In this document: positions 43,899 through 54,264 of the stretch, one piece after another | How positions within the stretch are numbered: position 1 is the first letter of the stretch | Layout: every line of letters starts with the position of its first letter | Assembly (NCBI GenBank): GCA_025917655.1 | Contig: CP084617.1 | Span: 62,001 to 126,000 of the forward strand | Source of the DNA: Chlorella sorokiniana | Lineage: Eukaryota > Chlorophyta > Trebouxiophyceae > Chlorellales > Chlorellaceae | Direction: 5' to 3' | DNA: 64,000 bases | Program-made: the position numbers and the translations under genes | Notes under the pieces: generated by a model | Seen by the model: the letters and a program-made list of their open reading frames with translations, nothing else | The model's database searches: none | What the model was told of the DNA's origin: nothing

Positions 43899-46800
43899 CT
43901 AGGGGCAGTCCCGTTGGTGCGGTTCGCGGTACGGCAGCCCCAGCAGCTCAAACACATCTCGCTGCGTGCGTACCGCCCGCGCGGCGCTGCCACTGCCTGC
44001 GCCGCCGCCTTCGCCCGCCGAGGCCGGCTGTTCCGCCGCCGCCTCGCCCGTTCGTCCTGCTTCGCCTGATGCACGACAGACGCCGCTGCCGGGCCCCCAG
44101 CCGGGCGGCCAGCAGGCGAAACCCTTCCTGTTCAGCGGCGGCACTTGTTCGGGCACCCGCCTCAGCTGGCCATCCACGATGCGGTACAGCCTGCAATACA
44201 GATCAGCCCACAGATCAGCGTCGGCGCAGTACGAGAGCGGCACATGCTCGGCGGCAGGCGTCCTGCCCGACGGCACAGCCAGCAGGCAGCCTACGCTCTG
44301 TGCCGCCCTGCACGCCACCTGCCTCACAGGCGCACTGGGTGCCGGCCCCAGCAGGCGGGGCGGCAGCGGCAGCCATTGAGCCCTGCCAAGCTACGCGGCC
44401 GATGGTTGAGCGGCGGCGCACCCGTGGTTGTTGAGGTGCATGCCCAGGTGGTTTGCAAAGCGGCGCATGAAGCGCAGGAACTGAGCGCTGCCTGCAAAGC
44501 AACAACAGACGCTCGTGTGGGCGGTCTGGTGGGTGGGATTGGTGGTGTGTGTGTGTGCGCGCGCGCGAGTGAGGGGGAAGGGCGGGAGCGCTGCTATGTC
44601 AGCATGAACGATAGGGCAGCCAAGCATGTCTGCTCAGCCCGCACCGCCCTGCCTCCACCCCAACCCTCCATCAGCGTCGGCGCCCGGGGCCGCCCTCAGT
44701 GCGAGAGGCAGGGGCGGCGCAGCACCGAGCGCACCTATCCAGCCGATGAGCGCAAAGGGCAGCTGGGCGGGTGTGACCAGGATAACGTCGATGCGGCGCA
44801 GCTTGCCCGACGAGCCGCGCCAGCAGCCGAAGATGTGGTCCAGCCTGGGGGCGGGGAAGGGAGCCAGGCCCGATCGGAGCATGCCGGCGGGTCAGGAATG
44901 GGGCGGGGGTGTGATGCGATGTGCAGCGGCGTCCACCTGCAGGCTGGCGCATGCACGGCAGGACCATTCCCCAGCCTTGGCCTGCGCGGGTGCTGCGCCT
45001 GCTATCCACCCGCGCGCGCGCGCGAAGCCCCCCACCCTGCTGCGCCCCCGCTCCATCAATGCCCCCACGCCGCCCCGCCCCCACACACACACATGCACAC
45101 ACCCCACCTGTCGGAGCGGATGTTGCCGTGCACCTCCCCCTCCCCCTTGCCCAGGATCTCCTCCAGCACCCGTTCCTCCAGGTTGGCGGTGCGCTTGCGC
45201 TGCGCAGGTGGGGGCAAAGTGGAGGGGGCGGCGGCGGTAGGAAGGGCAGGAGAGCCAGTGGAGGGGCATGGGGTTGAGGCGGGGCGGGACAGCCAAAGCG
45301 GCAAGGGAGGGCTCAGGGCTGCCTGCTTGCGAATGCATAAATGTGCTTGCAGGGAAACCAAACAGGCCAGGGCGCTAGCAATGCATCGACGGTCCTGGGC
45401 TCTCAGCTGCAGCCAATACAACACCCATGCCCCGTCGCCCGCCCCAGACAGCTATGCACGCACACACACACACACACAATCAGGATTGCAGGGCCAGCGG
45501 CTGCCACCCGCCTGCACCGCAAGGTACGCGCCCTGATGCGGCGGCATCAGCCGCCCCGCTCCAGCAGTTCATCCGCCAGACGCCCGACAAAGTCCTCGTC
45601 CCAGCCGTGGCTGGGGTGGCTGACGATGAAGTCGGCGTCGTGATGCAGGGAAGGGGGAGCCGGCGGAGGCGCTGCCGCCTTCGGACGGCGGACCAGCCGC
45701 AGGGTGGCGCAGCGGTGCAGCGACGACCGCTGCACTGCCCCCGGCTCCTCCTGCGGCTGCCCCTGTTCCCCGCTGTCTTGGCCTGAATGCTGCTGCTGCT
45801 GCTGCTGCTGCTGATGCTGATGCTGTGCTGCTGCTTGGTCGGGCGGCCCGGCGAGCGGTGCTGGCGGCGGCTTCCCCACTTGTTCGATGCGCCACCCCTC
45901 CACCCCAGACACCTCTGACAGGGCTGCCTGCAGGGCCGCCACCATTTCCTGCAGGTCTTCCAGCGCTGCAGGGGTGGGGATGGCACAGACTGGGGGATCA
46001 GGGAGCGGTGGGGAACCAGCAGAAAGCGCGTCGACAGAACCCCGCAGCTGCCCCAGCGCCCGTCTACTCGTTCTTCCTGCACGCCCCCAACCGTACTGAG
46101 CCTGGGCAGCTGCCGCACCAGCGTGCAGACATGATATCAGCATCAGGTGCGGCAAAACAACGCACTGGTGCTCTCCAGCAGGTCCGAGCGGTGGAGCAGC
46201 CCAAAGCGCTGCACAGGGGTGAGCGCCAGCGGGGCTGGCCGTGCGGCCCGCGCCCCTCCGCCGCCGCCTCCACATCTTCAAAAGTTCTGGGAAGGAGACC
46301 AAGGGGCGGGCGGTTAGGAGCCAGGCAGCACAGCACGGCACAGCGCAGCACGGCACAGCACAGCGCACATTGCTGGCCTTGCTGGAAACGCAAGAGCCCG
46401 GTTGAAAGCCAAGCCCGGGCAGCCCTCAGCCCGCCCCTTGCAAGGCCAATCAGCCGCACCTGAGCCCCGCCTCCCACCACCTCCGCGCAGTGCCCGCGCC
46501 GACTGAGAGCAGCTTGGTGAAGCGGCGGCGCGTGGCGGCGCCCGCGCTGTCCGGCCGCAGCACGCCCTTGGAGTCGCGTACCGGCTCGTCCCGCCTGCGG
46601 GCAGCATGCGGGGCCGCAGGCGGCTGACAGGTGGCGGGCAGCATGCGGGGCCGCAGGCGGCTGACAGGTGGCGGGCGGCATGCGGGGCCGCAGGCGGCGC
46701 ACATGCTGGCAACAGGATCGGGAGCTCTCCACCGGCGCCAGGGCGGCCATGCAGTGAAGCAGGAGCGGCCCGACGGCGGCCGTGCGTGCAGAACCCGGCC

Positions 46801-48461
46801 GGGAGTGCCACCCCTTTGCAACCTCGTGCGCTTGGGCCCACCGCCCCCACTGCCACCACGGCCCTTTGGCTGTGCACCGTGCACACGGACGCATACGCAC
46901 AGGCACCCAAACCGGCAAAGCCGCCGCAGCAGTGCGCCGCACCAAGGAGCACCCACCGCACCCGCTGCCTCACCGGAAGCACTCCAGCTTCTCACAGGTC
47001 CCCGTCAGCAGCAGCTCGTTCACCTCTCCAGCGATGCTGCCAGCCAGGTACGGCAGCGCGCCCGGCAGCAGCGGCGGCGTCAGCCGGTAGGCGCACGTGC
47101 GCACAGCAGCGGCGGCGTGCGCATAGGCCAAGGCCTGTGGTGAGGGGGCAGGGAGGGAGGCAAGCCGGCGGTAGGGTCAGTCAGCATCGTTTGGATGCTT
47201 TGTTTGGAAGGCCGGCCAGACCTCCTACTGCTGCATGCCCGCAGCCACAGCATCGGCATCAGCTGGGAGCCGTATGGGCATGGCCGGGCAGAGCAGCAGG
47301 GGGCCGCCGCAGCCCTGTAGGAAAGCCGTGCACGGCACGCAGCCGCCGCTGCAGCCGCCGCTGCGCACGACACACCCCCAGCACGCTCGCGGCTCGCGGC
47401 AGCAGCAATGCAGCGGCCTGCCTTGTGGTTGACAGCCAGGGCGCCCTGAGCATCTTTCAAGAACTGCCCGTTCAAGGCATGCTCGTACCGCTGCATCTCC
47501 CGCAGCGCCAGGACCAACTGCGGTACCATTTGCATGGGCAGTACACTTGAGAAGCGGCACAACCAGCATGGGCGGGTGGGCAGGCTGCAGCAACGCAGGA
47601 TGCCAGCGCAGTGAGCTGTCCAGGGGTGAGGCACGGGCAGCAATGAAAGCGGCGGGCGGGGCCGGGTCCCGGAGGAAGCAGGCAGGCGACAGGCGACAGG
47701 CAGGCGGCGGCGCTGCCCACATGCTCGTTTCCGGTGCGGCGGCACCGCTCCGAGTCGAAGTCGCCCTGCGGCCAGTCAACCAAAAGCGAGCGTCAACTGG
47801 TGCTGGCGGTGCTGCTATTACAATCGAGTGACACAGTGAGGCGCGATGGGGCGGAGGCGCCCCCACAGGTGTGCAGCCGCCTCCCAGCATATGCAGCCGC
47901 CCCGCTGCTGACCGGCTTCCCACCAGCTTCCTACCTGAAGCATCAGCTCAGCGGGTTCCATGTCAGCGCACTCGGGCCGCCACAGCGGCCCCAGCCAGGC
48001 AGCCTTGAGTGCGCTGGTGCTGCCCGGCTGCCCAACGCCCGGGGGCGATGGTGGCGGTGGGCTGGCCTGCTGCGGCGGCTCGGGCGCGTATGCTGCCGCG
48101 TCCTGCCACCGTCGCTTGGCCAGGCTATGAGTCACAAAGTCCTGGGTGACATAGGCAACGCCTGGGGGAGGCGCGTGGCTGGTCGGCTGCAGCGCTGGCG
48201 GCAGCGCCGCCCAGCTGCCTCCCGGCTGCGGCACCACAGCATGGGTGACGCCGGCTGCAGCGGGGTCCTGTGTGAGATCGCCACCCAGCAACGCCGGCAC
48301 GCTCTTCTCCCAAAACTTGAGCACGCTGGCGCCGTGCGGCAGGCCCCTGCTGGGAACAAAGAGCAGCATGCCCGTCCGTTGCCGCTTGGAGGGTGGCGCT
48401 GCTGCTGGCCGCCCAGCGCAGCTGGGATCGGCGCTTTCGTTGTTGTGCGCCGTCTTGCCGG
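43899..48461 (-). CDS. DNA polymerase lambda (family X) with a BRCT domain
   Basis: Read 5' to 3' on the minus strand. A BRCT-type exon (48461-47935) has KRQRTGMLLFVPSRGLP and VAYVTQDFVTHSLAKRRW. Then GDFDSERCRRTGNEH (about 47764-47722), LVLALREMQRYEHALNGQFL (47517-47422), ALAYAHAAAAVRTCAYRLTP (47134-46974), RRDEPVRDSKGVL...RRRFTKLLSVGAGTARRWWE (46594-46460) and TFEDVEAAAEGRG (about 46287). The catalytic exon from 45965 has DADFIVSHPSHGWDEDFVGR with the DxD metal pair. RKRTANLEERVLEEILG (45199-45108) and RRIDVILVTPAQLPFALIGW (44844-44735, third Asp) follow, then GSAQFLRFMRRFANHLGMHL (44491-44422) and a last exon (44190-43899) ending DVFELLGLPYREPHQRD. This order matches Pol lambda of base-excision and end-joining repair. 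The 5' exon is not resolved. A His/Gln-rich insert precedes DxD. One GC donor at 47421. Confidence 0.88.
46601..46710. repeat. 37-bp tandem repeat in a Pol lambda intron
   Basis: Two identical 37-bp units (46601-46637, 46638-46674; core GCAGCATGCGGGGCCGCAGG) and a third, diverged unit sit directly upstream (on the gene's strand) of the acceptor at 46595. Each unit repeats a TGCCCGC(AG)-like 3' splice context. Confidence 0.9.
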
Positions 48462-48859
48462 CTGCACAAGGTCTACGATCACAATTGAATCTACCGGGGC
48501 ACGCAAGGAGCTGGTTCTCGCAGACCAAGCACAGAATAACAGGAAGAGAGCCAAGGGATACACATAGCACAGTCCTGCAGCCTTGTAAAGTGATCCTCAA
48601 TATTGACAAGCATCGGAATACCCGGAAAGGGGCCTAGGCAGCGAGCCTGCTGGGCGTGCGCCGTTGCTTTGCTGGCCACTTCCACCCAACGAATGCCGTC
48701 GCTCAATCAAATCAGCGTCACCTGTGCAGCAGACCCGCAGCACTGAGTTTGTGGAAGCCCCGCAGCCCTTTGACGGCTTGAAGACAACCTCATTCCTCGG
48801 CCACCAGGAGGCCTAGCAATACATATAATCCTTCAAACACTATAAATAATACCCAGAGC
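48462..48859. other. Divergent promoter region of Pol lambda and the COA1-like gene
   Basis: It should contain the missing 5' end of Pol lambda (-) and the promoter of the plus-strand gene. The right part (48790-48860) is AT-rich, with TATAAATAAT at 48841. Confidence 0.5.
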
Positions 48860-49712
48860 ATGCTGCGGCGATTGGGGGCGCGGCGCTGCTGGGCGCCCTG
48901 GCCTACACTGCCGCCCGACGCTACCGCGGACACGGCGCTCTACCTGAAGGCCAAAAGGCAAGCCTGGCGTTGTTGCCTGGCCGTCGCTGTGCCTTCATAG
49001 CCTGCCACAGCGGCAGGTAGCTGTTGGCTTGACCGCCCGCAAACAGCGCCTGCGGCAAACGACAGGCCCGCCGCGCCCCCTGCGCGCAGCATGGTGCTGG
49101 ATCGCGCCCCAGCCCACGAGCGGCTGTGCGCCGAGCTGGGCGGCCCGCCCCTGGCTGCGGGGCCCTGGTACAACAGCAGCGTGGCTGTCAGCCACGACGG
49201 CCACATCGCCACCGTCACGCTGCCGCTGCGGGGCGCCAAGCGCTCCTCCGACGTGACTGTGCGGGTGCGGCTGCCGCGCGCTGCTGCTGCCTGGCAGGGG
49301 GCAGGCTAGACTGCCAGCACGCTGCTTCTCCTGCAGTTAACCGCTGGTGCGCATGGCTGCTTTGCTTGTTCACCCCCTTCCCTAAGTTTCGGCCGATGCC
49401 TTGCTGCAGGTGGTGCGACAGGGCGGCCTGCGCTCCACGCTGCTGTACAATGTGCTCGGCGGCGGCGAGTGGGAGGTGCTGGTGATGAACGTGCTCATTG
49501 GCATGGGCGCCGGCGGTGTGCCCATCTCGATAAGCCTGCTGCAGCCGGCGGAGCAGCCGGATGCAGCGGCGGCGGCAGCGCGCACGGCAGCGGCCATGGG
49601 CCACGGCGGCTGGGCTGCGGCGGCGGAGCAGCAGCGGCAGCGAGAGGCGGCAGAAGTGGCAGCGGTGGCGGGTGCGCGGCAGCGGCAAGGCAAGCCAGCC
49701 TGGGAGCAATAG
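48860..49712 (+). CDS. COA1/TIM21-like mitochondrial membrane protein
   Basis: Three exons: 48860-48956, 49090-49264 and 49410-49712. The second exon, HERLCAELGGPPLAAGPWYN then VAVSHDGHIATVTLPLRGAK and SSDVTVRV, fits the Coa1/Tim21 fold pattern: L-G-x-P-(I/L), a turn, and a strand pair with 'LPLRGAK' in place of IPVSGPKG. Exon 3 adds LLYNVLGGGEWEVLVMNVLI, then an Ala/Gln-rich tail. The expected single membrane helix is visible in exon 1, but in a different frame (AIGGAALLGALAYTAARRYR), and meets the ATG frame only after TALYLKAKS. A one-base frame change near 48925 and a start further upstream are therefore likely. Coa1-type proteins help cytochrome oxidase assembly; plant homologues are little studied. 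Intron 1 has a GC donor (GCAAGC). Confidence 0.55.
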
Positions 49713-50164
49713 GCGTGGTGCGGTTGTTCGACGGTTGGACGGTGGAGGATCTACATAGGTCGTATGATTGATGATGTCAAGTGCTGGCATTGCAGCAAGC
49801 TGAGTGTCATATCAGGCAGGCTTGTGCACCGGCCGCGCCGCGCCGCCGCTCAGGCACAGCTGGCCCAAAACATCGCTTGGAGCTTCCGAACAGCCGTCAC
49901 ATCACGTATGAACCTGCTCATCATTGATATGAGCGGCCATCAGCCAGAAACAGCCTAATCTGCTGCGCATGCTGTGTCACAGGCGTGGCTAACACCCGCT
50001 TGCGCAGCGGGTGCATTGGCATTGGCGTCTTTTCGATCTCAGACACGACGATCACAACCAAGCATACCCACCGGTGGTGGTAGAGTTGTGTTGGCGCAAA
50101 CCCCAGCTTTTGCTCGCCCATTGGCCCCGCAGCGCATTAATCGAAACCCTCAAGCGCAGCACAA
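49713..50164. other. Intergenic region
   Basis: Between two plus-strand genes. Lower GC; presumed 3' UTR and the CSP41 promoter. No gene or repeat seen. Confidence 0.5.
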
Positions 50165-53100
50165 ATGCAGATCTCGAGCAGCACGCTGTCCTCTAGAGCC
50201 GCCCGGGGCGTGCCGCTGACCGCCGCCCGCAGCGGCGCCTCTGTCCGCTCGGGCCGCACCCTCTCGGTCAGCGTGCGTGCAGACTCGTGCCTGATTGTGA
50301 ACACCAAGGGCGGCGGCCACGCCTTCCTGGGCCTGCACCTGGCCAAGAAGCTGCTGGCCGCGGGGCACCAGGTCACCATCTTGAATGACGGCGACGAGGT
50401 GGGTGCTGGCCGCTCCGCACCTCGGAGCGGGCCGTCGTCTGAGGACGCCTTGCCGCTCCCTCATAAACTCATCAACCGATGCCGCTCAATCCTGCACGCA
50501 CCTTGGACAATGCACTTGTATGGAATCAGTGTATGCATGCCTGCGCGCCTCTTGTTTCCCCTGTGCAGGCCAAGCTGTCGCAGAAGGCCCCCTTCAGCGA
50601 GTACCGCCACCTGTGGGGCGCCAACGTGGTGTACGGCGACCCCACCAACCCCGCCACCTACCCCGAAGACTACTTCGACGTTGTGTACGACAACAACGGC
50701 AAGGACCTGAAGACCTGCAAGCCGCTGATTGATCACTTCCGGGTGAGGCTGCTGCTGCCGCGGCGGGTCGTCCTGGTTGTCGGCAGCGACATTTGTAGGG
50801 ATGTTTTCCGGCGGTTAAGGTTCCAAAGTGTGGCGACGGGCGGCCTCCTTGCGATGCTGCCCCAGTGGGCTGCAGCGGTTCGGCAGGAGCAGCACAATGT
50901 GACGGGCAAAACGCGACGCCCCCCGCCCGGAAAGCCCCTGGCCTGGCATCTGGCCTCCCTGCCCCTGGCCTGCCCCTGGCAGCCAACTGTTTCATGCCGC
51001 GGCGCAACCTGAACCCACCCGCAGGGCCGCGTGCGCCACTACGTGTTTGTCGGGTCAGCGGGTGCTTACGAGGCCAATTCAATTGAGCCGATGCATGTGG
51101 AGGGGGACAAGCGCAAGGCGTCAGCGGGTGGGCACCACTGCACGGTTCCCTTGCCTTCTGGGCCTTTCTCCCGCTTGAGCCCCTGCCGTGGACGCTGTTT
51201 CCGCGAACGGTCACCTCCTCGGGCTGGGCGGTCGGCAGTCTGCACAGCCTGCCATGCGCTTCTGCTCCTGGCCACCGCTGCAACGCTGCGCTGCTGTACC
51301 GCAGGCCACGTGGAGGTGGAGCGGTACCTCGATGACCTGTTCATGCCCTACACCGTGTTCCAGCCGCTGGTGAGCAGGAAGCTGCCCAGAAGCTGGCAAT
51401 GCTGCCCAGGATCCCGCCCCATTGCCCTCAGCTGCTTGGGCTGCTTGCCTCGGGCCCTGGCTGTGGCTGCTGCATATTGATCGGAGCTCAGGTTGCGGCT
51501 TGCCGCCCTGTTTACAAGCCAACACAACTGGCTCGCTTGTACCGCCCCTTCTTGCAGTACATCTACGGACCGCACACCGCCAAGGACTGCGAGCAGGTGC
51601 GCTGCAGCTGCACCCGCCTGGCCCAGCGACAGCTGCTCACAGACGACTGCTGTTTGTGGTGCGCAGCCGCAGCTGCTGCCGCGCAGCGTCATGACCATGC
51701 TGCAGGTGCCGCCCTGATGTGCTGCGCCCGCCTTCTGCTCTGCCCCGCCCTGCCCCCTGCAGTGGTTCCTGGATCGCATCATGCGGTGAGACCGTCCACA
51801 CTGCATGTACGAGGCAGGCGCTCCCGACAAGCAGGCTGCAGCAGCAGCGCCGCTTGCTGCGCTGTGGCCGCAGCCCCGGCCTGCAGCGCTCGTCGGGGGC
51901 CCGCCAGGGGCAGCAGGCCATCGAAAGAGCGCCTGCCACGCGGTTCACCTTGCCGCCGGCATGGCGGCTGGCCATCTATCCGCACGCGCAGCATGCCCCC
52001 TTGCCCACCCCCTCCCCCACACCCACACCACTCTGCAGCGACCGGCCGGTGCCCATCCCCGCCCCGGCATCCAGCTCACCTCGCTGTCACACGTGGAGGA
52101 CCTGGCGGACATGATGGCCCGCGTGCCCGGCAACTATGCCGCCGTGCGGGAACACTTCAACCTCTGCTCCGACCGCTGCGTCTCGTTTGACGGTGTGTGG
52201 GATAGTTTAGGGGGCACGTGGGGGCCGTAGAGTGTGACGGTGGGAACTGCGATGCGGGCGGGAAGCGCAGGGCATGTGCGGCCGGTCGTTTGCTGCCAGA
52301 TGGCCAGCACTCGGCGAGGCGCGTACAGGTTTCAGGCCAAGACGACTCCCTGGTAGCAGCGGACAGGCTGTGCACCACCAGACCGCTGGCTGCCGCCGAC
52401 TGCAGCAGCAGGCTGCTCGCGCCTCTGCCCCCATGCTCGCGGTGCCACCCTCCCACGACCCGCGCAGCCTCTGGGTCCCCCCCCCGCAGGCATCGCGCGT
52501 GCCCTGGCCAAGGCTGCGGGCAAGGAGGCCAGCATTGTGCACTACGACCCCAAGGCAGTGAAGCTGCAGAAGGGGCAGGGCTTCCCCTTCCGGTGGGCGC
52601 GCTGCTGCCGCCGCTGTTGGTGCTGCCGCCTGGCGTACGCATAGCAGAGGCCGGCAGAGCAGTTTTCCAGGCGTGTTGGGGGCCAGGGGCGGCTTGCTGA
52701 GGTGAAGACGGCGGCGCGGGCCTGTCGACAAGGTTGCAGCAGGCACCTGCAGCGCGTCACGCTGCACTCACGCTACGCTCACGCTGTGGTCACGCTGCGT
52801 TCACGCTGGGTGTGCCGACGCCTCCCCGCCCGCAGTGCCGTGCACTTTTTCGCCTCCGCCGACAAGGCAAAGCGCGTGCTGGGCTGGCAGCCGCAGCACG
52901 ACTTCCTGCGGGATGTTGACCAGGTACCGCCCGCCCTGCCGCCAGAAAGCAGCTGGTGCCGCCTGCGCTGCAGGCTGGACGGCAGGCTTCCTGCCGCTGG
53001 CCCTTGCGGCCTGCCCTGCGCGGGCCGGATGCTGCGGGCCGGCCCCAAATCCAGCTTGCTGGGTTGAGCACGCTTTGGAGCTGACGCCGGCTGAACATAC

Positions 53101-53828
53101 GGCGCCACTGCCCTCCGTGGCCGATCAGGCTTTGCCCCGCTTCTCAGCTTGTCCCGTGGTCCTTGTTTCCTAACTTCTTAGTTTGCGTTTTCCTCATTGC
53201 CGGTTCTCCTGCTTGGCCCTGCGCAGCTGGTGCGCGACTACGTCTCCTCCGGCCGCATGAACAAGCAGGTGGACTTCTCGGCTGACGACGCCGTCCTGGC
53301 GGCGGCAAAGGTGGGCGGCGAGCGCTGCTGAAACCCGCTCCTCACTGCAGACCATGCGGGCTCAGCCTGCTGTGCCCCCGCCCAGCGTGGCTACAATGCG
53401 CGGAGGGTGGGAGGTGCTGACTGCCGGTGGGACCCCCTGTCACCGGCAGCGGCAGCGCCAACCGGTTGCACCGCTCCTTGTTGTGTCCCAAAGCAGGGAG
53501 GCTCCGCCGCCGCAGCCACCGCCGCACCGGCGTCCGGCGCCGCCGCCGTGCAGAGCCTGGTGGCCAGCGGCGTCATCACGCAGCAGGAGGCGGCCACCTT
53601 CTCGCAGCAGCAGCTGGAGTTCCTGGCACGCAAGCGCGGCGGCACCCCATCCGCGGCGCCCGCGCCGCCGCCGGCAACGCTGGCGGCAGCGCGTATGACA
53701 CCGCGGTGGGCAACGACGCGATCCAGGAGTACCTCGCCAAGGGGTTGGTCACGCAGCAGGAGGCAAAGAGCTTCTCCCTGCAGCAGCTGGAGTTCCTGGC
53801 CCGTAAGCGCACCACCGTCAGGGCGTGA
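50165..53828 (+). CDS. CSP41A: Chloroplast stem-loop binding protein CSP41 (a-type), SDR-like RNA-binding protein
   Basis: Eleven exons: 50165-50398, 50569-50742, 51025-51127, 51305-51369, 51558-51596, 51763-51785, 52039-52192, 52490-52592, 52836-52923, 53227-53310 and 53497-53828. A Ser/Arg-rich plastid transit peptide ([20 protein letters not shown]) precedes [20 protein letters not shown] and [13 protein letters not shown]. Then WGDP is replaced by [76 protein letters not shown] and [20 protein letters not shown]. This is the atypical short-chain dehydrogenase fold of CSP41, which binds and cleaves stem-loops of plastid mRNAs and associates with plastid ribosomes. Past the usual end, exon 11 adds two copies of a [20 protein letters not shown] module. 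One-base frame changes near 52067 and 53670. Confidence 0.9.
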
Positions 53829-54264
53829 AGCACCGGCACTGCGGCGCCACCGTTGCGTCTCACCAGTGGCAGCATGCTGGTAGCAGGCAGCTGCCTGGTG
53901 CCAAATCTCGAACAGACCATGCCCTCCTTTTATGCACCAACCCGCCGAGCACTTTGATTTGATTTACCCCCTTCCCTGCCATTTTGTTCTGTCGCTGCTG
54001 TTTGCCAGTTCCACAACACTCTCCCACAAACCTGGCACTGTCTGGCTGGATGAAGGCAGGCATGCGGTTTAACTCAGGTTGATTACACCTTCAGTGGACT
54101 CCTTGGGTAGCATTGAGAGTCATAGTAGGTCAACAAAAATCAGAGGGGGACAGGATCAGGGAGGAATGCTGGACAAGAGCGCCAGCTCTGCGCTGCGCAG
54201 GCTGGCCACACAACAGAGGGCATGCTAACGACCAATAGAAAAAGAAACAATGCTAAGAGGTGGG
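53829..54264. other. Convergent intergenic region
   Basis: 3' UTRs of CSP41 (+) and copy B (-); AT-rich. No gene seen. Confidence 0.5.
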
